Part shown: positions 1 to 5,107 of the stretch, piece by piece
Layout of the letters: each line of letters opens with the position of its first letter
Position numbering within the stretch: position 1 is the first letter of the stretch
DNA from: Acidimicrobiales bacterium
GTDB taxonomy: Bacteria; Actinomycetota; Acidimicrobiia; Acidimicrobiales; CADCSY01
NCBI GenBank assembly: GCA_030447125.1
Contig: JAUJLZ010000043.1
Span: 1-10,900, forward strand
Direction: 5' to 3'
Length of the DNA: 10,900 nucleotides
Position numbers and translations under genes: made by a program
The notes under the pieces: model-generated
Told to the model about the DNA's origin: nothing
The model's database searches: none
Seen by the model: only the letters and a program-made list of their open reading frames with translations

Positions 1-269
1 GGGAGCCCGAGCGCTACCACGACACCTACCGGGAGCGGGTGCTCGAGCTCATCGGGCGCAAGGCCGAGGGGGACGAGGTCGTCACCGAACGCGCCGCCGA
101 GGACGACGGCAAGGTGGTCGATCTGATGGCGGCCCTGGAGGCCAGCGTCAAGGCCGCCCGCGAGGGGCGGGCCCAAAGCCCGAAGTCCAAGGACGACAAG
201 GGTGACGAGGACGACAAGGGTGACGAGGACAACAAGGGTGAGGAGGAAGACCGAGCCGCTGAGGGGTAG
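1..269 (+). CDS. ku: Bacterial Ku protein, C-terminal part (5' end outside window)
   Basis: This is the last ~89 residues of a gene that begins before the window; the frame is set from base 3 and ends at TAG 267-269. The visible start, with YHDTYRERVLELIGRKAEG followed by a VVDLMAALEASVKAAREGR-like stretch, matches the end of the bacterial Ku core and its minimal C-terminal segment. Ku homodimers bind double-strand DNA ends and recruit LigD for non-homologous end joining; that role is known for the family. The tail after the core is unusual: three hexapeptides of the DDKGDE type (bases 192-245), so it is strongly acidic, whereas many actinobacterial Ku proteins end in lysine-rich extensions. 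The gene converges on recQ with 17 bases between the stops. Family assignment rests on the C-terminal piece only, but the match is distinctive. Confidence 0.85.
   Translation, partial: EPERYHDTYRERVLELIGRKAEGDEVVTERAAEDDGKVVDLMAALEASVKAAREGRAQSPKSKDDKGDEDDKGDEDNKGEEEDRAAEG
192..245 (+). repeat. 18-bp tandem repeat x3 in the Ku tail
   Basis: Units at 192-209 and 210-227 are identical (gacgacaagggtgacgag). Unit 228-245 differs at two positions. The repeat is in frame and encodes DDKGDE, DDKGDE, DNKGEE at the acidic C-terminus of Ku. Its length is a multiple of three, so changes in copy number would not break the frame. Confidence 0.9.
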
Positions 270-286
270 ACGTCAGGGGGGCGAGG

Positions 287-1945
287 TCACCTGGCAGCCA
301 AGAGAGCGCCGCGGGCCACCAGCTCGGCCGACAGGGTCCGGTAGCCAGCCTCGTCGAACAGCACCACGATGGTGTCGCCGTCGCGTCGCAGCACCAGGCC
401 GTCCCCCCATTCGGCGTGGTGCACCCGGCTCTGCTCGGGCCAGGCGGCGGCGTCGTCGTCGACCTCGGGAGCGTCCTGGCCCGCGCACACGTCGCAGTTG
501 CCACACCGCGCCGGGGCCGACTCCCCGAAGTAGGTGAGGATGAACCGGCGCCGGCACGAGCGGGCCTCGGCGTAGGCGCGCATCATCTCCAGGCGGGTCT
601 GCTCCACGTCGCGCTGATGGTCCTGGTGCTCGGCCGCCTGGCGGGCCGCCTCCTCGGGCGATTCGACCCGGGCTTGGATCTCCCCGCCGGCCGCCACCTC
701 CACGGCCCCCACCTCCTCGAGGCGGGCAACGTGTCGAGCCAGCCGGCCACGCGAGAGCCTCGCCTCGCGCCCCAGGTCGTCGGGCTGGACCGGTCCCCCG
801 GCCACCGCGGCCATCGTCGCCACCCGCTCCAGCTCGTCACGGTCAGGCCGGGACCCCCCGGCGAAGAAGCGGCGCAGGCCGAGGTCTTCGGGTCGCCAGA
901 ACAACAACGCCAGGGCCGGATCGCCGCTGCGGCCGGCCCGGCCCGCCTCCTGGTAGTAGGCGTCGAGCGACTCGGGCACGTGGTGGTGGATGACGTAACG
1001 CACGTCGGCCTTGTCGATGCCCATGCCAAAGGCGTTGGTGGCCACCATGACGTCGACCTCGCCTTCCATGAACGCCGACTGGGCTGCCCGCCGCACCTTG
1101 GCCGCCATGCCCCCGTGGTAGGCGACCGCGCTCCGATCGGTCTCTCCCCCGAGCAGTTCGGCCAGGGCCTCGGTTTCCTTGCGGGTGGCGACGTAGACGA
1201 TGCCCGGCGGGTCCTGGGCCCGGACGTGGTCCACGAGCGCCTTCCGCTTGTCCCGTTCGTGGTGGTGGTTCTCCACCTCCAACCGGAGGTTGGGACGGTC
1301 GAAACCGTGCACGATCACCTTGGGATCACGCAGGCCCAGTCGGGCCACGATCTCCTCGCGCACCACCGGGGAGGCGGTGGCGGTGAGGGCCAGGACGGGC
1401 GGGCGACCCAGCTCGTCGGCGACGTGGCCGAGGCGGAGGTAGTCGGGACGAAAGTCGTGGCCCCAGCTGGAGATGCAGTGGGCCTCGTCGACGACGAACA
1501 ACGAGGGCGGCTGCGCCGCCAGCGCAGCTCGGGTCTCCTCGTTGGCCAGTTGCTCGGGGGCCACGAGGACGAACTCGACATCACCGCTGGCCACGTCGTC
1601 GAACACGTGCCGCCGCCGGGCGTCACCCAGCTGTGAGTTCAAGGCGGCGGGCCGACCCACGTCGGCGTCTTCGAGTGAGGAGACCTGATCGGCCTGCAGG
1701 GCGATGAGGGGCGACACCACGAGCGCCCACCCGGGGATGAGGGCAGCGGCGATCTGGTAGACGGCCGACTTGCCCGATCCCGTGGGCATGACCAGGAGCG
1801 TGTCGCGTCGGGCCACCACGGCGGCGGCTGCGTCCTGCTGGCCGGGACGGAGCTGTTCGATGCCGAGACCCTGGCTGGCCACCTCTGGGATGCGGGACCG
1901 CAGCGAAGGCACGCCCCGCCTGTACCCCTGGCGATCTGGGCCCAC
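287..1945 (-). CDS. recQ: RecQ-family ATP-dependent DNA helicase with C-terminal Tudor/SH3-like module
   Basis: A 552-residue superfamily 2 3'-5' DNA helicase, expected to unwind recombination and repair intermediates in the cytoplasm. Visible motifs: LRPGQ (motif 0, residues 32-36), Walker A MPTGSGKS (53-60), DEAH (153-156) followed by the RecQ aromatic-rich loop CISSWGHDFRPDY (157-169), TAT (188-190), and motif VI QEAGRAGRSG (332-341). A helix-rich, probable winged-helix segment (about 370-430) comes next, then a zinc-type cysteine set C464, C481, C484, C487. The last ~48 residues (VHHAEWGDGLVLRRDGD..VVLFD) resemble the small RNA-polymerase-binding Tudor-like domain at the end of PcrA/UvrD helicases. 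E. coli RecQ instead has the zinc module before the winged helix and ends in HRDC. The GTG start at 1945 is chosen because GAGGGG lies about 6 bases upstream; a second GTG at codon 12 is possible. Ku next door suggests a repair neighbourhood. Confidence 0.92.
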   Translation of the reverse strand: MGPDRQGYRRGVPSLRSRIPEVASQGLGIEQLRPGQQDAAAAVVARRDTLLVMPTGSGKSAVYQIAAALIPGWALVVSPLIALQADQVSSLEDADVGRPAALNSQLGDARRRHVFDDVASGDVEFVLVAPEQLANEETRAALAAQPPSLFVVDEAHCISSWGHDFRPDYLRLGHVADELGRPPVLALTATASPVVREEIVARLGLRDPKVIVHGFDRPNLRLEVENHHHERDKRKALVDHVRAQDPPGIVYVATRKETEALAELLGGETDRSAVAYHGGMAAKVRRAAQSAFMEGEVDVMVATNAFGMGIDKADVRYVIHHHVPESLDAYYQEAGRAGRSGDPALALLFWRPEDLGLRRFFAGGSRPDRDELERVATMAAVAGGPVQPDDLGREARLSRGRLARHVARLEEVGAVEVAAGGEIQARVESPEEAARQAAEHQDHQRDVEQTRLEMMRAYAEARSCRRRFILTYFGESAPARCGNCDVCAGQDAPEVDDDAAAWPEQSRVHHAEWGDGLVLRRDGDTIVVLFDEAGYRTLSAELVARGALLAAR

Positions 1946-1958
1946 GCTGTCCCCTCGG

Positions 1959-1964
1959 TAGGCT
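1959..1964 (+). promoter_or_regulatory. Possible -10 element (TAGGCT) for the zinc-ribbon membrane gene
   Basis: TAGGCT fits the actinobacterial TANNNT -10 pattern and ends 10 bases before the ATG at 1975, which would give a leader of only a few bases. A purine-rich GAGAGGG lies in the same gap and could act as a ribosome binding site, so this is weaker than the other candidates in the window. No clear -35 hexamer is seen. Confidence 0.25.
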
Positions 1965-1974
1965 CGAGAGGGCT

Positions 1975-2229
1975 ATGGAGCTGGTGCTCAACGTGGTGGT
2001 GGCCGTGGTGGCGGGCTACGTGATCTTCAAGATCGGATTCGCCGTGCTGGGCTCCTTCGCCCGGCCCGCCCCCGAGCCGCCTCCCCCCGGCGAGATGCGC
2101 CGCGTCAACCTCACCTACCGCTGCCCCCTGTGCGGGATGGAGCTGCGGGTCCGAGAGGCCATCTCCGAGGATCCCGTCCCACCCCGCCACTGCATGGACG
2201 AGATGGAGTTGGTGGCGCCCCCCGAGTAG
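1975..2229 (+). CDS. Small membrane-anchored zinc-ribbon-like protein, function unknown
   Basis: An 84-residue protein that I do not recognise by name. Residues 3-27 form one hydrophobic helix, followed by a short Pro-rich linker (31-39, APEPPPP). A compact domain then carries YRCPLCGMELRV and PPRHCMDEMELV, giving C50, C53, H72 and C73, a CxxC..HC set typical of single-zinc ribbons. The topology would put the ribbon on one face of the membrane, but the side cannot be decided from the sequence. The ATG at 1975 is preceded by GAGAGGG a few bases upstream. The gene diverges from recQ with only 29 bases between starts and converges on the DUF2079 gene. Its position next to recQ may be chance. Base composition and codon use look like the neighbours, which supports it as a real gene. 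Confidence 0.75.
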   Translation: MELVLNVVVAVVAGYVIFKIGFAVLGSFARPAPEPPPPGEMRRVNLTYRCPLCGMELRVREAISEDPVPPRHCMDEMELVAPPE

Positions 2230-2235
2230 CAGTTG

Positions 2236-2250
2236 TCCCCAGGCTGGGGA
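2236..2250 (+). terminator. Possible hairpin after the zinc-ribbon gene
   Basis: A near-perfect palindrome TCCCCAGGCTGGGGA begins 6 bases after the stop of the upstream gene, in the gap between two convergent genes. It can form a stem of 5-6 base pairs with a 3-5 base loop. No run of T follows, so it is not a classical intrinsic terminator; a protein-binding palindrome is the alternative. Confidence 0.3.
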
Positions 2251-2270
2251 TGGACCTGGGGAGAATGACA

Positions 2271-2296
2271 GCCCTGTAACTCCTTGGCGGCAGGGC
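2271..2296. terminator. Weak inverted repeat between convergent genes
   Basis: GCCCTG at 2271-2276 and CAGGGC at 2291-2296 are perfect inverted copies separated by 14 bases. The position, 40 bases past the end of the DUF2079 gene and between convergent genes, suits a terminator. The stem is short, the loop is long and there is no T tract, so support is weak. Confidence 0.18.
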
Positions 2297-2335
2297 AACG
2301 GTGGCGTGAACGCTCAAGACGGCGCCGGCCAGGCC

Positions 2336-3841
2336 CTACTGACGCTGCGCCACCAGCACGTCGTCGTCGTCGTGGTGCGTGCGCCACTTCCCGGACCCCA
2401 TGATCTCGGCCAGCAGGAGGCGGTCGTGCTCGCCCAGGCTCTGGCGGTCGATGACCAGCCAGTCGACCACGCGAGGATCGTGGGGGTTCTCGTCTCGGAC
2501 CCCCCAGTTCCCGGTCTTCCACGGGTTGGGGAAGGTGTAGATGTTCCGCCGGTGGGTGAGGTGGGGGACCAGGAGGTAGGTGGCGCTGACCGCGGCGTCG
2601 GGCGGGGGAAGATCGACGGCGCCCTGGAGGACCTGTTGGCGGGGGACCGAGCGCAAGGGCCAGTGTCCGGCACTGAAGTCCTCCGAGAAGGGGGAGATGC
2701 CCCACACCGTCGAGGTGGTGAGGGCGAAGGCGCCAACGAGGCCCACCAGGAACCGCCGGACGCCAGGCTGGGGCCATCTCGCCACCCCTTCCACCAGGGC
2801 GATGGTGAGACCGACCAGTGGCAGGGCCACGTAGTGGGCCCGGGTGCTCCAGGTGAAGCTCTGGACCGACAGCAGGTTGATCAGCGCCTGGGGCAGGCCG
2901 ATGAGAAGGCCGCCAGGCGCGAGGAAGGGGACGAAGGCGTACGGCAGGGCGAGGTCACGCACGTAGGCCGGTGCCTGTGCTTGGTCCAGGTGTGCCCCGA
3001 CCACGCTCGGGTCGGTGACGGCCGTCTCCACGATCTCGCTGGGAGAGGTGCCCAGGTCGCCGAAGAACCCCTCGTAGAAGGGGCCCTCTGGGTACAAGGC
3101 GGGCATGACGACCTGGGTGGCGAGGAGGAAGTAGGCCAAGGCCACGCCGGCGGTCCACAGGCCGACCTGACGATGCCCGCGCCAGGCCAGCAGGAGGCCG
3201 AGGACCGTCGCCGCCAGGGCCACGTCCTCCTTCCAGAGCACGGCGAACGCCACCCAGAGCGCGTAGGGGCCCCAGCGTCGGCGGAGGGCGTAGACGTAGG
3301 CCAGGAGCAGCGGCGTCACCGCCATCACGTCCGGGTGGAAGGTCTCTTGGATGAGCCACTGGCTGGTGAAGTGCAGGAGGAAGGCGACGGCGAGGGCCAG
3401 GGCCAACCACTCGTTCCTGAGGTGGTGCTCGGCGGCCATGAACACCGGAACCGCCCCGAGGGCGAGGACCGCGACCATGACCAGGTTGAGGAAGTCGGGA
3501 CCGGCACCAAGCCAGTAGAAGGGGACGAACAGCAGGAGCCCGAGGTTGAGGTGGTGGCCGAAGACGGGCAGGCCGCGCACGGTGTCGAAGCTCTCTCCCC
3601 GGGCCAGCAACCACACCGCCTGGTCGTAGATCCCCAGATCGAAGTCGAAGGACTCGAACCGGTGGTGGCGGTAGTAGACGAGAACGGCGAAGACCACGCC
3701 CCACACCACGATGGCGACGCCGAGGAGGACTTCGGGGTAGCTGGGGAAGCGAGCCAGGCGACCTCGGTCAGCGCTCCACCACTCGGTCGCGACCATGGCC
3801 TCGACCGGCGCCGGGCGGGGCCGGGCCTGGCGCAGGAGCAT
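2336..3841 (-). CDS. DUF2079 family polytopic membrane protein
   Basis: A 501-residue integral membrane protein with about ten hydrophobic helices spread over residues 37-385 and a soluble C-terminal part from about 386. The N-terminal pattern fits the DUF2079 family (COG3463): FDFDLGIYDQAVW at 66-78, then FDTVRG..FGHHLNLGLLL and LIQETFHPD. KEDVAL at 204-209 is also typical. DUF2079 proteins look like GT-C membrane glycosyltransferases, with acidic residues in the first outer loop, but to my knowledge no substrate has been shown; a role in moving sugars to the cell envelope is inference. The stop TAG is at 2338-2336. The first ATG (3841) lies 6 bases after the crgA stop, so the two genes probably share a transcript. 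A later Met at residue 16 (3796-3794) is an alternative start, and neither has a strong ribosome binding site. Confidence 0.88.
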   Translation of the reverse strand: MLLRQARPRPAPVEAMVATEWWSADRGRLARFPSYPEVLLGVAIVVWGVVFAVLVYYRHHRFESFDFDLGIYDQAVWLLARGESFDTVRGLPVFGHHLNLGLLLFVPFYWLGAGPDFLNLVMVAVLALGAVPVFMAAEHHLRNEWLALALAVAFLLHFTSQWLIQETFHPDVMAVTPLLLAYVYALRRRWGPYALWVAFAVLWKEDVALAATVLGLLLAWRGHRQVGLWTAGVALAYFLLATQVVMPALYPEGPFYEGFFGDLGTSPSEIVETAVTDPSVVGAHLDQAQAPAYVRDLALPYAFVPFLAPGGLLIGLPQALINLLSVQSFTWSTRAHYVALPLVGLTIALVEGVARWPQPGVRRFLVGLVGAFALTTSTVWGISPFSEDFSAGHWPLRSVPRQQVLQGAVDLPPPDAAVSATYLLVPHLTHRRNIYTFPNPWKTGNWGVRDENPHDPRVVDWLVIDRQSLGEHDRLLLAEIMGSGKWRTHHDDDDVLVAQRQ

Positions 3842-3847
3842 CCGGGC

Positions 3848-4192
3848 TCAGTGGTAGCGGGTGGCGGTGATGAAGCCGCCGGTGATGAGGGCGAGGCCGA
3901 CCAGGAGGTAGCGGTTGTCGGCGCCGCCGGGGAGCAGGGACAGGTAGTTGAGCAGGATCACCGCCGCCCCGCTCAGCAGGAAGAAGAACATCAGGGCGGG
4001 GACCCATCGGGGGCTGACCTTTTGCTCCCGAGGGATGGGTGGGGTGTAGCGACCGGACGTGGGCGGCACCTTCTCCTTCGGCGGCCTCCCTTTGGGAGCC
4101 GTGCCTTTGGGAGCCGTGCCCTTCGAGGTGGTGCCCTTGGGGGTGACTCGCCCCGTAGAGCCGGTCGGTCTGCCCGGTGCCCGCTTGGCCAT
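3848..4192 (-). CDS. crgA: Cell division protein CrgA
   Basis: A 114-residue CrgA. Two membrane helices (about 63-84 and 94-112) and the short ending ITATRYH match the family, in which mycobacterial CrgA ends in MRWH. The stretch RYTPPIP..KVSPRWVP before the first helix also fits. CrgA is a small scaffold of the actinobacterial divisome; in mycobacteria it contacts FtsZ, FtsI, FtsQ, PbpA and Wag31. The cytoplasmic N-terminus is long and basic, with five pentapeptides (VTPKG, TTSKG, TAPKG twice, RPPKE) at residues 16-40. The ATG at 4192 is chosen because the family-like basic start MAKR follows it and a TATCCT hexamer lies 7 bases upstream; the frame stays open further upstream, but that would run antisense over two genes. 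It sits upstream of the DUF2079 gene and diverges from the pabA pair, as crgA does in M. tuberculosis. Confidence 0.93.
   Translation of the reverse strand: MAKRAPGRPTGSTGRVTPKGTTSKGTAPKGTAPKGRPPKEKVPPTSGRYTPPIPREQKVSPRWVPALMFFFLLSGAAVILLNYLSLLPGGADNRYLLVGLALITGGFITATRYH
4091..4120 (-). repeat. 15-bp tandem repeat x2 within crgA, with flanking degenerate units
   Basis: Bases 4091-4105 and 4106-4120 are identical (plus strand tttgggagccgtgcc). Units 4121-4135 and 4136-4150 are diverged copies in the same register. The array encodes the TAPKG-type basic pentapeptides of the CrgA cytoplasmic tail and is in frame. Confidence 0.85.
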
Positions 4193-4199
4193 GGCGCTC

Positions 4200-4205
4200 A
4201 GGATA
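4200..4205 (-). promoter_or_regulatory. Candidate -10 element (TATCCT) of crgA
   Basis: On the minus strand TATCCT is followed by 7 bases (gagcgcc) and then the crgA ATG. This matches the TANNNT -10 and the spacing expected when transcription starts at the start codon, that is, a leaderless mRNA. No Shine-Dalgarno sequence precedes this ATG and no good -35 hexamer is visible. Confidence 0.42.
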
Positions 4206-4224
4206 GGAGACGCGGGATGAGCGG

Positions 4225-4230
4225 TAGCCT
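4225..4230 (+). promoter_or_regulatory. Candidate -10 element (TAGCCT) of the 65-residue gene and pabA
   Basis: TAGCCT fits TANNNT and ends 8 bases (gcgccacc) before the ATG at 4239, which lacks a Shine-Dalgarno sequence. It faces away from the crgA -10 only 19 bases off, so the two promoters would overlap in this 46-base divergent gap. Confidence 0.38.
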
Positions 4231-4238
4231 GCGCCACC

Positions 4239-4436
4239 ATGGGTGGCGAGTTCGACGAGATCCGAGGACGGCTCGAAACCATCGCCGAGGAGCTGGCCGA
4301 CCTGGCCATCATCCGCCTGCGGGAGTCCATCGACGCCGGAGGGACCGAGCTCCCGGTCGACGAGAAGCGCCTCACCCGGGCTCGGCGAGCGGTCGAGAAG
4401 GCGGCCCACCTCCTCGCCGACACCGACGCCGGCTGA
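4239..4436 (+). CDS. Small helical protein of unknown function upstream of pabA
   Basis: A 65-residue protein that I do not recognise. It is rich in Glu, Arg, Ala and Leu and is probably two helices: about residues 4-30 (a heptad-like run of Leu/Ile, EIRGRLETIAEELADLAIIRL) and about 41-61 (EKRLTRARRAVEKAAHLLAD), joined by a turn with Gly-Gly and Pro (DAGGTELPV). There is no signal peptide, membrane helix or metal motif, so a cytoplasmic, perhaps dimeric, protein is likely. It lies between crgA and pabA, where M. tuberculosis has the DUF881 gene Rv0012, but shows no resemblance to DUF881. Its TGA is followed 42 bases later, in the same frame and with no other stop, by the pabA GTG, so the two are probably cotranscribed. 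Codon use matches the neighbours and no longer ORF competes convincingly. A role linked to cell division or to pabA cannot be decided from sequence. Confidence 0.7.
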   Translation: MGGEFDEIRGRLETIAEELADLAIIRLRESIDAGGTELPVDEKRLTRARRAVEKAAHLLADTDAG

Positions 4437-4465
4437 TTCTCCAAGCCCGTTCGTGAGGCCGTCGC

Positions 4466-4471
4466 TAGCCT
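4466..4471 (+). promoter_or_regulatory. Candidate -10 element (TAGCCT) of pabA
   Basis: TAGCCT, the same hexamer as upstream of the preceding gene, is followed by 7 bases (catcacc) and the GTG start of pabA. No Shine-Dalgarno sequence is seen before that GTG. This would allow a leaderless pabA transcript in addition to readthrough from the gene upstream. Confidence 0.35.
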
Positions 4472-4478
4472 CATCACC

Positions 4479-5075
4479 GTGGGAGCCCGGGTCCTGGTCG
4501 TCGACAACTACGACTCCTTCGTCTACAACCTGGCCCAGTACCTGGGGGAGCTGGGGGCCACCCCCCTGGTCCGCCGCCACGACGCCATCGATCTCGACCA
4601 GGTCGACGACCTGGCCCCCGATGCGGTGCTCGTCTCCCCTGGGCCCGGCGGACCCGACGACGCCGGCATCTCCAGCGCCGTCATCCGCCATGTGGCCGGG
4701 CGGGTTCCCGTGCTCGGCGTGTGCCTGGGCCACCAGTGCATCGGCGACCTCTACGGCGGGCGGGTGGTGCGGGCGCCCCAGGTCGTCCACGGTCGCACCT
4801 CGGTGGTCCACCACGACGGGCGGGGCGTCTTCACCGGGCTGCCCAACCCCTTCGAGGCCACCCGCTACCACTCCCTGGTGGTCGACCGTGGCGGCCTGCC
4901 TGAGGTGTTGGAGGTGAGCGCCGAGACCGACGACGGCGTCGTCATGGGCCTGCGCCACCGCCACCTCGACGTGGAGGGGGTGCAGTTCCACCCCGAGTCG
5001 ATCCTGACCGCCTCAGGCCACGACCTGCTCAAGAACTTCTTGTCTCGTACGAGCGCTCCCGCCGCCGCCGTCTGA
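4479..5075 (+). CDS. pabA: Glutamine amidotransferase subunit of aminodeoxychorismate/anthranilate synthase (PabA/TrpG)
   Basis: A 198-residue class I (triad) glutamine amidotransferase. It starts with the hallmark VLVVDNYDSFVYNL, has SPGPGGPDDAG as the oxyanion region, the nucleophile Cys in GVCLGHQ, and the His-Glu pair in VQFHPES. It releases ammonia from glutamine for a chorismate-using partner: PabB (folate precursor 4-amino-4-deoxychorismate) or TrpE (anthranilate for tryptophan). Many bacteria use one such subunit for both, and the sequence does not decide; pabA is used here as the common name. The same gene sits beside pknB in mycobacteria, where it is annotated trpG. The GTG at 4479 puts the start 4 residues before the conserved VLVVDNYDSF, as in homologues, and no stop separates it from the upstream gene's TGA. 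It converges on pknB with 32 bases between stops. Confidence 0.93.
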   Translation: MGARVLVVDNYDSFVYNLAQYLGELGATPLVRRHDAIDLDQVDDLAPDAVLVSPGPGGPDDAGISSAVIRHVAGRVPVLGVCLGHQCIGDLYGGRVVRAPQVVHGRTSVVHHDGRGVFTGLPNPFEATRYHSLVVDRGGLPEVLEVSAETDDGVVMGLRHRHLDVEGVQFHPESILTASGHDLLKNFLSRTSAPAAAV

Positions 5076-5086
5076 GTACGGGCATC

Positions 5087-5103
5087 GGACCCCTTCGGGC
5101 TCC
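5087..5103. terminator. Possible hairpin between convergent pabA and pknB
   Basis: GGACCCC-TTC-GGGCTCC can form a stem of six base pairs with one C-C mismatch and a 3-base loop. It fills much of the 32-base gap between two convergent stop codons, so it could end transcription from both sides. There is no T tract on either strand. Confidence 0.3.
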
Positions 5104-5107
5104 CGCT

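Noticed and set aside
192..245. The 18-bp direct repeats as a CRISPR-like array
   Set aside because: Units abut without spacers, are in frame and encode the Ku tail.
416..1636. Plus-strand ORF of 406 codons opposite recQ
   Set aside because: No recognisable domain, while the minus strand carries all RecQ helicase motifs in order.
2306..4456. Long plus-strand ORF of 716 codons antisense to DUF2079 and crgA
   Set aside because: Its protein is low in hydrophobic order and rich in Gly, Glu, Asp, Gln and His with no motif, a typical mirror of a high-GC gene. It covers DUF2079 and CrgA, both of which have clear family features on the other strand.
4193..4507. N-terminal extension of CrgA upstream of 4192 in an open frame
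   Set aside because: The extension runs antisense through the 65-residue gene and into pabA, lacks family similarity, and the ATG at 4192 has a fitting basic start and promoter-like hexamer.
3768..4991. Minus-strand ORF of 407 codons over pabA, the 65-residue gene and crgA
   Set aside because: It is antisense to the amidotransferase motifs and in the wrong frame for CrgA. The composition is shadow-like.
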